DNA of 64,000 nucleotides from Desulforapulum autotrophicum HRM2 (GCF_000020365.1 NC_012108.1:4906001-4970000), one strand, 5' to 3'. Shown: positions 18,752-28,705, counted from the first letter of the stretch. Notes: generated by a model not told the origin, from the letters alone. Made by a program: numbers and translations.

Positions 18752-20410
18752 CTAAATTTTGAAACTGCCCACCATTTCATTAAGATTTTCAGCTAATTTT
18801 GATAATTCAGCAGCACTGCTCATCACTTGTTTACTGCCAGAGTTCACTTCATTTGCAGCTTGGCTGACAACTGTAATACTTTGTGTCACTTCGCCTGCAA
18901 CCACAGATGTCTGATTAACATTTTCGTTTATTTCACCTAAACCAGCTGCAGCTTGACTGACATTGATAGCAATTTCTTGGGTTGTTGCCGACTGTTCTTC
19001 TATGGCAGTTGCTACCGTTGTTACAATTTCGTTTATCTCATTTATTATATCCACAATTGACTCAATAGCATTTATAGATTCTTTTGTGGTTGTTTGAACT
19101 CCATTTATTTTTGAACTTATTTCATTAGTCGCAGCGGCTGTTTGCTGAGCAAGAGCCTTGATCTCCCCCGCAACAACTGCAAACCCTTTCCCTGCCTCAC
19201 CAGCCCTTGCAGCTTCTATGGTCGCATTAAGTGCCAATAAATTAGTTTGTTCTGAGATGTCAGCAATTGTTTCTGTAACCTGACTGATTTCATTTGCTGC
19301 CTTCCCAAGCTTATCGACCTGTTCTGAAACTTGCTTTGCAGTTTGAACTGCTTGAATTGTTGTTTCACTTCCTTTGATTGTGTTCTTTGATATTTCATTA
19401 ATTGTTGCCGTCATTTCTTCCGCTGCTGCAACAACCATTTGTATATTCGCCGTAGCTTGTTCTGTTGCCGCAGCGACGCTGTTCATATTGGTCGACATTT
19501 CTTCCGCTGCACTTGCAACGCTATTAGAATTTTTGGCTGTCTGGTCAGAATTGGTAAAAATTTGTTCTGAAATCGCTGAGAGTTCTGTAGATGATGCAGT
19601 AAGATTTTGAGAGCCAGATATGATATCTGAAAACATTTCTTTAAGCTTTTGTGCCATTTCATTTAAAGAACGAATCAGAGTACCTATTTCATCTGTCCGA
19701 TTAACATCAAGGGTATGTGTGAGATCTCCTTCTGACATTGATTTTGCAAACTCAATTCCTTTTTGAATGGGTTTATAGATAGATTTCGAAATATAAAGCA
19801 AAAAACTTATGAGTAGAGCAGAAAAAAGAAAATTACAGACTAAAAGAATGTTGCGAACCAAAATTCGAGCAGCCGGAATAACCTCGGCAAAACCATAAGA
19901 GTTACTGTATATTTCCGGAATCAGGTTTTGGAAAGCATCAATAAAGTCTTTTTTGTCAAGACTTTTGGACAAATATTGATCAATGAGGGCCATCGCTTGT
20001 GTATCATTGACAATGTCCTTTTCGCATAAGTCAAATGCCTTGCCAAAGCCCAAGAGTTTAAAGGTCCAGACCTCAGGCAAAAACACCCCTTCAAAAACTC
20101 TTTGTGGTTGGAGAATAATTTCCTCCAGTAGTGGGCGCATCCCCAGAGTGGATCGTGCTGAGCTTTGTCGGGTTAAAATTTCTTTAAACTGTTCCTCATC
20201 CTCGATTTGCTTCAATAGTGAAAATTGCTTGTCCAGCAATTGGACAAGCTCGATATGCTCTCTTTCTAAAAATTGAAAATATCCTGTTTTGGCAATTTCA
20301 TACATACCAACAATATTAAAGACAGCAAAAAAGCTCACCACCCCGATTATCAGGTGGAATTTTCTGATTAGGGTTGTGCTGTTCAAAATTCCTTGCATGT
20401 TATTCTCCAT
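18752..20410 (-). CDS. Methyl-accepting chemotaxis protein
   Basis: A 552-residue transmembrane chemoreceptor. The N-terminal membrane segment is at about residues 18-40, then comes a short extracytoplasmic sensor of about 150 residues, a second membrane segment ([20 protein letters not shown]) and a HAMP domain ([20 protein letters not shown]). The long signalling coiled coil carries the conserved hairpin tip ([29 protein letters not shown]). No C-terminal CheR-binding pentapeptide is seen. It stands alone. A MotA gene fragment elsewhere in the window shows that flagellar genes exist or existed in this lineage. Confidence 0.9.
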   Translation of the reverse strand: MENNMQGILNSTTLIRKFHLIIGVVSFFAVFNIVGMYEIAKTGYFQFLEREHIELVQLLDKQFSLLKQIEDEEQFKEILTRQSSARSTLGMRPLLEEIILQPQRVFEGVFLPEVWTFKLLGFGKAFDLCEKDIVNDTQAMALIDQYLSKSLDKKDFIDAFQNLIPEIYSNSYGFAEVIPAARILVRNILLVCNFLFSALLISFLLYISKSIYKPIQKGIEFAKSMSEGDLTHTLDVNRTDEIGTLIRSLNEMAQKLKEMFSDIISGSQNLTASSTELSAISEQIFTNSDQTAKNSNSVASAAEEMSTNMNSVAAATEQATANIQMVVAAAEEMTATINEISKNTIKGSETTIQAVQTAKQVSEQVDKLGKAANEISQVTETIADISEQTNLLALNATIEAARAGEAGKGFAVVAGEIKALAQQTAAATNEISSKINGVQTTTKESINAIESIVDIINEINEIVTTVATAIEEQSATTQEIAINVSQAAAGLGEINENVNQTSVVAGEVTQSITVVSQAANEVNSGSKQVMSSAAELSKLAENLNEMVGSFKI

Positions 20411-20619
20411 TCATTGATTTTGCAGCAAATTTAACTAAGGAACAAAATTTAAATAAAATGAACATAATTAATCCGACGAGATATCATTTTGCTCTGTCCC
20501 TCTTGGTATTTTTGCTCAAACAATTAAATTTTCAGTCCTAAGTATCTGTTAGTTAACAAAACTTTTTATGGAAGCATCTTCAACTCTCATCTCGTATAGC
20601 TCCTGACAATAGTCTTCAT
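20411..20619. other. Upstream region of the chemoreceptor with an unassigned C-terminal coding remnant
   Basis: Holds the leader of the chemoreceptor gene. At about 20560-20660 the minus strand has a short open stretch reading YDIEDALAISLDEDYC and then a stop. It lies in a different frame from the Fic-like remnant just upstream and is probably the end of another lost gene. Confidence 0.3.
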
Positions 20620-20910
20620 CTAATGATATGGCAAGCGCGTCTTCAATATCATAAACTGGATCTGTGATCTATAATAATATCTGGCGGATTGGTTGTAGAC
20701 CACATACAACCTAAAAGTTGCATATGAAATGAATGCTTCCTGTGTGGTGAGAGGACTAAGCAGAACAGATGCATTGGGTATCGCAGAAAGGGTACCATGA
20801 GCAATTTTAAATATCATCGAACCATTTGCACAATAATGTAACCGTATTTCTATAAATTCCTTCTTCAGCCTGGACGCAGATAAAAAAAGGCCTGGCTCAC
20901 GGTGTGCCAT
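20620..20910 (-). pseudogene. Fic-family protein, N-terminal remnant
   Basis: The minus strand contains IAHGTLSAIPNASVLLSPLTTQEAFIS, which resembles the N-terminal segment of Fic/DOC AMP-transferases (a leucine-rich stretch then a motif like LTTQEAxxSSxIEGT). The normal continuation is lost after EAFIS and the frame runs into unrelated residues. A separate, much clearer Fic catalytic fragment lies at 22110-22275. The two could derive from one gene, but that is not proven. Confidence 0.35.
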
Positions 20911-20958
20911 TTTACCCAGCCAATGTGTTGCTCTTCGTTCATGAAATCGTCCCTTTGT

Positions 20959-22098
20959 TTACTTGTGTGGCGTGAGCCGAAGCAATCGACCGCCTTTTTG
21001 ATCTTCCAGGATCCATATGGCCCCTTTGGGCCCCTCTTCAACCTCTCGTATACGTTTATTCATGGCGAATCGTTCGACCTCATGGGCTTGATCACCTTCA
21101 ATCCTGATTCGTACCAGTGACTTTGATCTGAGCCCTCCGAGAAAGGCATTGTTCTGCCACTTTGGGAACATGGCGCCGTCGTATATGATAAGCCCTGAAG
21201 GGGCAACGGTTGGCACCCAGTATATCTCCGGTGCATTGAATTCCGGACGCGTATCATGATCGGGAATGGGAATACCGGAGTATTGATCGCCCCAGGAGAC
21301 AATTGGCCAACCGTAATTATCGCCTCCAATGATCAGGTTGAATTCATCACCGTGCCTTGGCCCCATTTCGTGTGTCCACAGTTGTCCCTGTTTGTCGAAA
21401 GCCATACCAAGAAGGTTGCGATGCCCAAGTGACCAGAAGGTTTTTGCAAGTTCGCCCTTATCTTGAAACGGATTGTCAGGTGGTACGGATCCATCCGCGT
21501 TTAACCTTATTATTTTGCCCAAATTTTGCGTCCAGCTTTGGGCAGGTGTTTGTTTTTGTCGTTCACCGGAAGTGATGAATAATTTCCCATCCGGGCTGAA
21601 GGCCAGCCGGTGTGAGTAATGGCCGTTGCCCGAAACTTTTGGTTTTTGTCGCCAGATGACTTCAAGGTTTTCAATTTCTGGCTTGCCGGATCCAGAATTA
21701 AATCGAGCCCGGACAACAACAGCCCCTCTTTTTCCTGACTTGTTCTGCTCAGCATAGGACAAGTATATCCAGTGATTTTCCTTGTATTGGGGATGAAGAA
21801 TTATATCGCCTAAACCACCCTGACCGCCGTAAGCTACTTTAGGTACGCTTTTGACAGGAACCCTGGTACGGTTATCCAGGTGAACCATGAACAAAGAGCC
21901 ACCTTTTTCAGTTACCAGAAGGTCTCCGTCCGGTAGGAAGGTCATGGCCCAGGGTTCATTGAATGCTCCAAAGCTCTCGACAAAGAGCCTTGAACCTGCA
22001 TTACCGTTAATTGTGTCATCCACAGGTTCAGCATAGGTACTGCAGGAAAGCAGGAGCAATAACAGGGATAGGTAACGTATTAATCGTGATGATTGCAT
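20959..22098 (-). CDS. PQQ-dependent aldose sugar dehydrogenase-like beta-propeller protein
   Basis: A 379-residue exported protein with the lipobox-like signal [11 protein letters not shown]. The soluble glucose dehydrogenase fold is clear: [88 protein letters not shown], and the ending [15 protein letters not shown]. These enzymes oxidise sugars in the periplasm with PQQ; whether this organism makes PQQ is not shown. The gene is intact but sits directly against a Fic gene fragment at its 5' end, a sign of local rearrangement. Confidence 0.85.
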   Translation of the reverse strand: MQSSRLIRYLSLLLLLLSCSTYAEPVDDTINGNAGSRLFVESFGAFNEPWAMTFLPDGDLLVTEKGGSLFMVHLDNRTRVPVKSVPKVAYGGQGGLGDIILHPQYKENHWIYLSYAEQNKSGKRGAVVVRARFNSGSGKPEIENLEVIWRQKPKVSGNGHYSHRLAFSPDGKLFITSGERQKQTPAQSWTQNLGKIIRLNADGSVPPDNPFQDKGELAKTFWSLGHRNLLGMAFDKQGQLWTHEMGPRHGDEFNLIIGGDNYGWPIVSWGDQYSGIPIPDHDTRPEFNAPEIYWVPTVAPSGLIIYDGAMFPKWQNNAFLGGLRSKSLVRIRIEGDQAHEVERFAMNKRIREVEEGPKGAIWILEDQKGGRLLRLTPHK

Positions 22099-22109
22099 AA
22101 GTCGCTCCT

Positions 22110-22275
22110 CTTTAAAGAGAGTCTGTCACGATCATAATATTCACTAATGGTGAGCAGACGTTTAAAATCATATCCTGCCTTATAAAGACAGAGGGTTGAC
22201 AATAACCTTAATACTCGGCCATTACCGTCAAAAAACGAATGGATCTGGGCCAGTATAAACTGCGGACACTGCTGT
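22110..22275 (-). pseudogene. Fic-domain catalytic fragment
   Basis: On the minus strand one frame reads [18 protein letters not shown], then [17 protein letters not shown] and EYYDRDR. This is the Fic motif (HxFxxGNGR, with S for the usual P after the His) followed by the typical [16 protein letters not shown] helix. Sequence before and after it is missing: it is cut at about 22275 and runs out at the PQQ dehydrogenase start. It is a broken AMP-transferase (or antitoxin-linked Fic) gene. Confidence 0.7.
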
Positions 22276-22289
22276 AGTCAGAACATTGA

Positions 22290-22847
22290 TTATTTAACAA
22301 TGGGTAAAATTTTTCGAAAATCATCGGTGTTCGCCCTTAAAGCCCATTGAAAAATAACAATCTCAGTGGAACTGATCACAGCCCCCGCCTGTTTCAGCAG
22401 ATCAATTGCGATATCTCGGTTCTCATCTACACGGGATGCCACGGCATCTGCCACCAAATGTACTTGAAAACCCGACTTCATGATATCCAGGCAAGTTTGC
22501 AGGACGCATACATGGGCCTCCATTCCGACCACCACGATCTTTTTAACATTGTACGATTGAACCGTGGGAATGAAGTTTTTTTCCAGACAAGCACTGAAGT
22601 GTTCCTTTTGAAATATCTGGGGTGAATTAATTTCCTGAAGCAGTTCAGGCAAGGTTTCACCGAGTCCTTTTTTGTACTGTTCCGTCAGTAAAATTGGAAT
22701 ACCAAGAACATTGGAGGATCTGATGAGTTGACCCACCTTACGGGCGATTTCCTCCCACGAATTAATAGCCTTGAGCATCGACTGCTGGAAATCAATAATC
22801 AGAAGCAAACTATTTTCACGGGTAGCCACATATTCGGAACGTAACAT
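22290..22847 (-). CDS. Isochorismatase-family cysteine hydrolase
   Basis: A 185-residue cytoplasmic hydrolase. The catalytic triad is visible: Asp in LLLIIDFQQSM, Lys in ILLTEQYKKGLG and Cys in VVVGMEAHVCVLQTC, followed by the cis-peptide-type HLVADAVASR. The family includes nicotinamidase and ureidoglycolate-type amidohydrolases; the closer YcaC/ISOC group has no agreed substrate. The ATG lies after a GGAGATTGACGT leader. It is next to the EEP nuclease gene on the same strand, 55 bp apart. Confidence 0.85.
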   Translation of the reverse strand: MLRSEYVATRENSLLLIIDFQQSMLKAINSWEEIARKVGQLIRSSNVLGIPILLTEQYKKGLGETLPELLQEINSPQIFQKEHFSACLEKNFIPTVQSYNVKKIVVVGMEAHVCVLQTCLDIMKSGFQVHLVADAVASRVDENRDIAIDLLKQAGAVISSTEIVIFQWALRANTDDFRKILPIVK

Positions 22848-22902
22848 ACGTCAATCTCCACAGTAGAAATTTAAAAAGATTAGGTGGTAACCTGCCCCGG
22901 AA

Positions 22903-24012
22903 TTATGTCACGTCGATTTCCCCAGGCATAGGATTCCAGTCAAAATAGGCCCGTACTTGGCCGTGATCTGAAGCACCTTCTTCTTCGAATGCCTCTCGGT
23001 TTAAATGATCGTTGTAAACTTCCAATTCACGGAAAGACCAGAGACGTTTTCGGGAATGATCATAAAACTCCTCAGATACAAGGATATGATCCAGGCTCTC
23101 GCGTTTGTGTTTGTAAATATGCGTGTAATAGACATGTCGAGAAGAACGGTATTGTTGCAATCTTTCAGCAGAATAAAGCCCTTTATCCGATGAACGGCCA
23201 GCACTGCTCTTCTCCACCACTCGATAGGTTGGTTGATCAGATAAAAGTTCATTCGTTACGGACAAGGTATCGTCGTTCAGGTCACCCAGAAGCACCACCG
23301 GAGAAATGGCATCCTCATCTTCACATTTCATCACTGCGTCAAGCATGGCGCGCATTGCCCCTGCTTCCATAATCCTGCGGATGTGCGAAACAGCCGATTT
23401 GGTAATTTTAGCATAATGAATCAACGCATCAGGTTGCGGTTCGGCAAAACTCAAGCGAGCCGGTCCTTTTGACTTTAAATGCGCCACATAAATTGAAATT
23501 TCCGGTGGCTTGGGGCTTCGGCCTTCAGGCTGTATCACAGCGTGCAAGATAGGGCGGGAGAATTTGTCAATTGTGACTGTAATCTCTTCTTCTGCACCAT
23601 AACTCTCACGCAGCTTGTCAAATTTAAAATTGTCTGGAAATGTTTCAATCCATTCCCAACCGTCCAGAAGTTGGGAATTTTTATTCCGATCTTTTCTCAC
23701 TGCCAATGCAACTTGCGGTTTACCACGCCCAGGTGCATCACGTGCGACTATGTCATAATCATTTTGAAGTTGAGCTTTTTCAAACACATCAATCAATGCC
23801 TGTTTTGCCCATAATTCTTGAAAGGCAATAACTTCGGCATCAAGGCGGCGGATTTGCATAGCAGTCCACATGACTTTCTTGTAATAATTTTTTTTCCCTT
23901 CTTCATCATCTGGATAGGGCGGTCGGTTGGAATAGGTCAATCCTCCGGGAATTTGCAAATTTAACAAATTGAATGTGGCAAAGCTTAAGTCTCTCATATT
24001 GGTTCGCGGCAT
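22903..24012 (-). CDS. Endonuclease/exonuclease/phosphatase (EEP) family protein
   Basis: About 369 residues from the ATG at 24012, chosen because AAAGGGGG precedes it. Family motifs are the N-terminal LSFATFNLLNLQ, the metal-binding Glu in VIAFQELWAK, the catalytic VVLLGDLNDD, a C-terminal ESLDHILVSEEF and the final EEGASDHGQVRAYF His. The protein could cleave DNA or a phosphoester. No signal peptide is seen. The specificity cannot be told from sequence. It lies between an isochorismatase-like gene and a homocysteine methyltransferase-like gene. Confidence 0.85.
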   Translation of the reverse strand: MPRTNMRDLSFATFNLLNLQIPGGLTYSNRPPYPDDEEGKKNYYKKVMWTAMQIRRLDAEVIAFQELWAKQALIDVFEKAQLQNDYDIVARDAPGRGKPQVALAVRKDRNKNSQLLDGWEWIETFPDNFKFDKLRESYGAEEEITVTIDKFSRPILHAVIQPEGRSPKPPEISIYVAHLKSKGPARLSFAEPQPDALIHYAKITKSAVSHIRRIMEAGAMRAMLDAVMKCEDEDAISPVVLLGDLNDDTLSVTNELLSDQPTYRVVEKSSAGRSSDKGLYSAERLQQYRSSRHVYYTHIYKHKRESLDHILVSEEFYDHSRKRLWSFRELEVYNDHLNREAFEEEGASDHGQVRAYFDWNPMPGEIDVT

Positions 24013-24193
24013 GATAAATCCCCCTTTCATAAGTTGCCCAAACAACAAGCGTACAGAGGCTGTCTGGGCGTCCATGTTTATGCCCAGGTTGGTCGCCCCC
24101 GGAGTTTACGAGCATGAAAGCACAATCGACCCTGGTGTTTTCAAGTTACCATTCTGGGCCAACCCCCTTGCAATGTGATTCACCAAATTTTAC

Positions 24194-25126
24194 CTAAACC
24201 AAGTTTTCAGCCAGTACTGCGATGTGCTCGGGGCCGATCCCACAACAACCGCCGATCAAAGTCGCTCCATCTTGAATCCATTGCCGAGCCCAATCCAGAT
24301 ATGCTGATGGGGTCAAATCAGCACGTAACTCATTTAACCCCTTGTTTGCTGTTGCATCCTTGGGTTGCGGCGGAAAAGCATTGGCATAAGCTCCGATTTC
24401 AATGTTTTTGGCACCTATGGATGCCAACTGATGCTGAGTTACCTTAACGGACTGATTGATGACCTCCGGTTGGCAGCAATTAAATAAAATAGCATCTACC
24501 TTGGCATTGACCATCGCTTTGACCGCATCCACAACAGATTCGCCTGAGCGTAATAAAGGTTCATTGTTTAACTGAGAATCTTCCAGGGTGAAAGACACCC
24601 AGAACGGCTTTTGTTGAATGTCCAAGCGATCAATCAATGACTTAATACGGATGGGTTCATCAATTAAACTTTGTGTTTCACAAAGCCATAAATCTACATA
24701 CGGGCTGAGTCCTTCAATCAAAGGGGATGCAATTTCAACAACTCGTTCCGATCGATACAGATCGGCACGGTAGGAACCGAACAACGGAGGAATAGAACCG
24801 GCAACCCGGACGCCGGTTTGGGTTTCAGTGACAGCTGAACGCGCCATCTTACCCGCGCATGTTGCCAGAGCCTTGCCCTGATCTTTAAATCGTTTTTCGC
24901 CGATATGAAAGGGGACCAGGGCGTAACTGTTGGTCGTTATCACTGAGGCGCCACTTGCAATAAAAGCCTTATGTACCTCCTTGACGATCTCGGGGGCAAC
25001 CATCATTGCCAATGCTGACCATTCAGGTTGTTTAAACGGCGCACCCCATTTTTTCAGTTCCCTTCCCATACCACCGTCCAGGATAGTAATTTTTCTCGTT
25101 CCCATTGTTGATTCCTTGAACGTCAT
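24194..25126 (-). CDS. Homocysteine S-methyltransferase-family protein (MmuM/BHMT-like)
   Basis: About 303-310 residues; the start is at 25126 or the second ATG at 25105, which gives the more usual MGTRKITILDGGMGREL. The TIM-barrel family shows the zinc ligands: Cys in LFNCCQPEVI and the pair in GGCCGIGPEH. The enzyme would move a methyl group from a donor such as S-methylmethionine or a betaine to homocysteine. A second, more distant member lies at 31260-32144. The stand-alone barrel is not fused to cobalamin domains. Confidence 0.85.
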   Translation of the reverse strand: MTFKESTMGTRKITILDGGMGRELKKWGAPFKQPEWSALAMMVAPEIVKEVHKAFIASGASVITTNSYALVPFHIGEKRFKDQGKALATCAGKMARSAVTETQTGVRVAGSIPPLFGSYRADLYRSERVVEIASPLIEGLSPYVDLWLCETQSLIDEPIRIKSLIDRLDIQQKPFWVSFTLEDSQLNNEPLLRSGESVVDAVKAMVNAKVDAILFNCCQPEVINQSVKVTQHQLASIGAKNIEIGAYANAFPPQPKDATANKGLNELRADLTPSAYLDWARQWIQDGATLIGGCCGIGPEHIAVLAENLV

Positions 25127-25357
25127 CGAGCAACAAACAAGCTTGATCCACTTCCTTGTTCATCCCGCAACCGGTGTCCTTGTTAACTTGAAAACAACCG
25201 GTGAAATCCGGGTCATTTTTGGTTAGGTTAAGCTGGTATTGCAAGAGGTTCTATTTTTGAAAAATCTATATTTTGTTTGGCCTGCCACAAATCATAGCTG
25301 TCCTTTGGTGGATATTTGTCTGAAATATGTGCCCATTAAGGCAACGAAGAAGACGGC
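25127..25357. other. Short intergenic stretch, nothing recognised
   Basis: A 231-bp stretch upstream of the methyltransferase. No gene was seen. Its far end contains CATAGCTGTCCTTT, which is also found just downstream of the 1371-aa gene (33496-33509). Confidence 0.35.
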
Positions 25358-25670
25358 TCAAAAGACACGCCATGTGGGAGGTTTTATTTTGATCATGGGC
25401 CTTACCTGGGTCGTTTTAATATCTCCCTTTCTATATTTCTCACTGTACATCAGAATCCGGAGGTCAATGATTCGAAGATTTTCCTCGTTCGGGAAATAGC
25501 GAGCAAAATTCACCGTAATCGTTTGACCGCGATTCAGCCGTTTTAAATCATCATCTAAAAATAAGGTATTCGAACCAAAACGAACCTTCACGGGTCCGTT
25601 CGTTATACCCTTAAAAAATCTGGATCGCAGTTTCGGCCAGTTTTTCTTTATAGACGACAGAATAGGTCTG
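25358..25670 (-). pseudogene. Duplicated fragment of the 1371-aa gene
   Basis: From about 25380 to 25670 the sequence is a close copy of 34270-34555, inside the large gene at 33517-37632 (shared coding text: LDDDLKRLNRGQTITV, FARYxPNEENLRIIDLRI). Compared with the parent it has a few substitutions and an insertion that changes the frame (AAAATAAGG versus AAAGAAGG). It ends abruptly at the palindromic element R2, whose right-end TTATACAGACC lines up with parent TTTATGCAGACC. It encodes no complete protein. Confidence 0.75.
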
Positions 25671-25763
25671 TATAACCGGCACGGCCGGAGCGAGGTATGG
25701 CTTCGGCCTCAACAAATTTTGAAACACCATCATTGACAATACTTTGGTGAGTGTTTCATATAA
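25671..25763 (-). repeat. TTATA-bounded palindromic element, copy R2
   Basis: A 93-bp unit in minus orientation: TTATATGAAACACTCACC, spacer, GGTGTTTCAAAATTTGTTG, a CCGAAGC/GCTCCGG hairpin, GTGCCGG, TTATA. It is about 90 percent like R3 at 33103-33196. It sits exactly at the broken edge of the duplicated 1371-aa gene fragment. Confidence 0.85.
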
Positions 25764-25783
25764 AAAGACTATCGATCCTTTTT

Positions 25784-26266
25784 TTAGATTTTACTTGATA
25801 ATAGATTATCTGCTTGACGATACTCAAAATCTTTTTGTTTGACTGTCAGTACTGGAATGGAAGAATACCGGACCACTTTTTCTGCTACACTTCCCATGAA
25901 AATGTGCTTAAAACCGGTACGACCGTGGGTCCCCATGACAATCATATCAATTGAATGCTTTTGGGAATACCGTAGAATTTCATCAAATGGATCTCCAAGC
26001 AGGTTTACGAATTCAGGTTTAATGCCATTTTCTGCAAAACGATTCCAAAATGCCTCAATTTCCTGGACCTGCTCAGGCCTTTTTTTATCCACATTATAAT
26101 CCCTGATTACCATACCATCCTGGATGGTTTCAACAGGAGTGGAAAAGACCTTTAGCACAATCAGGTCAGCCTTAAAGTTTTTTGCAATTTTTATTGCATA
26201 CAATAATGCATCTGATGATGCTTCAGAGCAGTCAGTCAGTGCGAGTATTCTTTTTATTGCAATCAT
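25784..26266 (-). CDS. Universal stress protein (UspA family)
   Basis: A 160-residue cytoplasmic USP domain. It starts IKRILALTDCSEASSDALLYA and has the ATP-binding motif G-2x-G-9x-G-S in GTHGRTGFKHIFMGS, followed by VVRYSSIPVLTVK. It is therefore of the nucleotide-binding type. AGGAGG lies upstream of the ATG. It stands alone, with a 380-bp upstream intergenic region. Such proteins respond to stress or energy limitation. Confidence 0.92.
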   Translation of the reverse strand: MIAIKRILALTDCSEASSDALLYAIKIAKNFKADLIVLKVFSTPVETIQDGMVIRDYNVDKKRPEQVQEIEAFWNRFAENGIKPEFVNLLGDPFDEILRYSQKHSIDMIVMGTHGRTGFKHIFMGSVAEKVVRYSSIPVLTVKQKDFEYRQADNLLSSKI

Positions 26267-26648
26267 GACAACCTCCTTAATATAATTGAAATACAGCTAA
26301 ACTGCCTCCCTCCTCTAATACCGCAGAACCGTGAAAAATAGTTATGCGCTGTGACTTTTGATTATAATAAACCATTAAAAATAGTTAATTGAGGTGCGTA
26401 TATAAAAAAATATATATCGCCTGTTTTCTTACAACACAAGGGAAATAGGGTCAACATACTCCGGCAGCAATTTATAAAGCCTTACCAGGGGACAAAAAAC
26501 CGAAGCGCCGGATTTTTTTGAATCCCCTGGGCAGAACATGGCGCAACAATCTTCGAATGAATTTACCAGCACCCAGGGTCATTTCTGAATAATACCCGGT
26601 GCATTTTTTAGTTAAAATCAAGTATCGTATTCTCAAAATTCCACGTTA
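26267..26648. other. Intergenic region, nothing recognised
   Basis: About 380 bp between the universal stress gene and the methyltransferase gene, both minus strand. AT-rich near 26380-26420, where a promoter for the stress gene could lie. No gene or repeat was seen. Confidence 0.4.
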
Positions 26649-27272
26649 TTAATTCTTCTTGTAAAGCGAAATGCTTAATCCGTTAAAAAGTTTTCTTTCG
26701 GATTTAATAAGTTCAAATTTTTCCGGTTTTAACAGGCTCAACAACCCATTATTTTTTATATAGTTCCTAAAATTCCTATAATGCTCCTTGCCTGCCATTC
26801 TTTCTACTAAAACAATACCCAGCTTGCCAGGCAACATTGTCCTTTCATCAAAAATAAAATCAACGATTAACATTAATCCGTTTTTTTTCATAATTCGATG
26901 TGCTTCATTCACCATAATTTCCTGCGTATTTCTATCTTTTTCATGTATGGCAAAGCTGATAATTATGACATTAAACGATCCGGTCTTGAGGCCTGTTTTA
27001 GTGGCATCTTCAGCATATATATTAATCGGGCAATTGCCTTTCCTGGCAATCTTCAGCATAGAATCCGATGAATCCAGACAATGTAAATTTCTAAACCCAT
27101 TTTTTGAAAGCAACTTCAGCTGGTCTCCTGTCCCGCAACAAAGGTCCAGGATGGATTTGTCCTTATATTTTGAAAGCTCGTTCATAACAGCTGTCCTTAC
27201 CTGTTTAAGAGCCAGGTAAAGCAGCGGATCATATATTTTTGCAGTAAAGTCAGAATAATTATCCATAATCAA
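26649..27272 (-). CDS. Class I SAM-dependent methyltransferase
   Basis: A 207-residue Rossmann-fold methyltransferase. Motif I is ILDLCCGTGDQL, followed by LHCLDSSDSMLKIAR (acidic end of strand 2), IYAEDATKTGL, a VIISFAIHE motif IV, and ANEAHRIMKKNGLMLIVDF motif post-I. It resembles UbiE/Methyltransf_11 enzymes. The substrate is unknown. It lies upstream of the stress protein and downstream of the DUF364 gene on the same strand. Confidence 0.88.
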   Translation of the reverse strand: MIMDNYSDFTAKIYDPLLYLALKQVRTAVMNELSKYKDKSILDLCCGTGDQLKLLSKNGFRNLHCLDSSDSMLKIARKGNCPINIYAEDATKTGLKTGSFNVIIISFAIHEKDRNTQEIMVNEAHRIMKKNGLMLIVDFIFDERTMLPGKLGIVLVERMAGKEHYRNFRNYIKNNGLLSLLKPEKFELIKSERKLFNGLSISLYKKN

Positions 27273-27349
27273 TGTTTAAGCTCATATCCGAACCTTATCC
27301 TCCCTGGCCTGAGAGAATAAGGCCATTACTGATCCGGACCGTGTGGATA

Positions 27350-28168
27350 CTAAATGATACCCACATAAGTCTCTTTGCGGAAGCACACTTTTTCGGTGGT
27401 CTCCCCCCAGCGTTCTCTTTGTTCAAGACGCCGGATTAACATATCTCCGTCTTTAACCACCCGGCCTCCTACCACATTGACGCCACGGGCAAACAGCGGA
27501 TCCGGAAAGAATCCTACCGTGGGGCCGATTACTGAAATCAGCGCATTCAAGGAACAATGGGTCAGAATGTCGTCCAAAGAATTGTTTAAAATCGTCGTGC
27601 CTGTGCACAAGACCTTGTTACAGGTTTGGAGTTCGGCGGGGTCCAGCGTTATCTGCAGGTCAGGAAAATTTTTAATCAGATCTGCCTTTTTCTCGACAAC
27701 GACCAGTTGAGCACCAGTTTTTTGAATGGTTTTAATCAGCGGGTGAAACAAACCGACCATGCCGACCCGGTCATTTTTTGAGATGGACAGCAATCCCAGG
27801 GAATCGGTGGTGGTATCCACCTCGAAACACGTCATCCGCATTACCTGCTGGCAAACCGCGTTGATGGCGGCCAGGCTAATCATCTGCCTGATCTGATCGG
27901 TAGTCCCGAATTCAAGCGCATATTCTATTGGTTTTTTGCCGATAAAATTTTCAGGCTGCAATTTTGTATAAGCCTGTTCTTTGCTGTCAGGCAGAAGCAT
28001 ATAGCTGAGGCCTGCGGCTCCGCCTTCCAGGCTGATCGCCATAAACTCGGCCTCTTTGGGCTGGCCGCCTTTATAGAAGGGCGGAAAGAAGACTTTTTCG
28101 ATGGGTGGTATGGTAAATTGAGCTGTCAGGTGTGTAACGATTTTTCGAAATTCATCTTTAAGGTGCAT
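27350..28168 (-). CDS. DUF364 / heavy-metal-chelation-type Rossmann protein
   Basis: A 272-residue protein. The N-terminal DUF4213-like half is EAEFMAISLEGGAAGLSYMLL and AINAVCQQVMR. The C-terminal DUF364 half has VGMVGLFHPLIKTIQ, a VVEKKADL segment, CTGTTILNNSLDDIL and VIGPTVGFFPDPLFARGVNVVGG. The family is often found with metal or cofactor uptake genes and may bind a metal or cofactor precursor, but its activity is not known. No cysteine cluster is seen. It is the nearest upstream neighbour of the methyltransferase gene. Confidence 0.75.
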   Translation of the reverse strand: MHLKDEFRKIVTHLTAQFTIPPIEKVFFPPFYKGGQPKEAEFMAISLEGGAAGLSYMLLPDSKEQAYTKLQPENFIGKKPIEYALEFGTTDQIRQMISLAAINAVCQQVMRMTCFEVDTTTDSLGLLSISKNDRVGMVGLFHPLIKTIQKTGAQLVVVEKKADLIKNFPDLQITLDPAELQTCNKVLCTGTTILNNSLDDILTHCSLNALISVIGPTVGFFPDPLFARGVNVVGGRVVKDGDMLIRRLEQRERWGETTEKVCFRKETYVGII

Positions 28169-28275
28169 GTTAAATATCCAATCCTTTCTCTTGTGGTTTG
28201 ATATTTCTGCCCCATGGCCATTTACAAATAACTCAGAGTTTGTGCCAATTTTTAGCGACTGTCAAACATCATTTT

Positions 28276-28659
28276 TTAAAAAATAGAACAGCAGCTTTCC
28301 CCATCTCCTGGTGGGGCTGAAATCCAGTATCCCAGTTGTTCCTGGCAAAAAACATAGTGTACTTGTCCCATCCCAAAAGACTTATACACTTTGATTTTGT
28401 TACTGATAAAGGTTTCTGGATCATGGAATGGTAAACGAAGATTGCTCACCATTTTATCTGCCATGACCTCAGCCTGCTCTCTGGTCAGATCCACGATTTT
28501 GCTGCGTGATATCCAGATCATGGCGGGGTCTTTTCCCGTTAGCTGATAGGTGCCGATGGCCCATTTATCCTCGTTGGTGGCCTCAACGCGGTACTGCAGG
28601 TTCAGGGACAGGATGTCCCCTCCGGAACAATCCCCCGTGGAATCGTTCTTGATTTTCAC
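28276..28659 (-). CDS. Hypothetical protein, 127 aa
   Basis: Not recognised. A soluble protein, mainly beta-strand in pattern (LNLQYRVEATNEDKWAIGTYQL, YVFCQEQLGYWIS), with a C-terminal ESCCSIF pair of cysteines. The ATG has no strong ribosome-binding site, and the codon pattern is consistent with a real gene. It lies 47 bp downstream of a lipoprotein gene on the same strand, so they may be one operon. Confidence 0.55.
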   Translation of the reverse strand: MKIKNDSTGDCSGGDILSLNLQYRVEATNEDKWAIGTYQLTGKDPAMIWISRSKIVDLTREQAEVMADKMVSNLRLPFHDPETFISNKIKVYKSFGMGQVHYVFCQEQLGYWISAPPGDGESCCSIF

Positions 28660-28705
28660 CTAAAAAACCAATTGAATATTGTTATGACAATCTCAATTTA
28701 AATTC

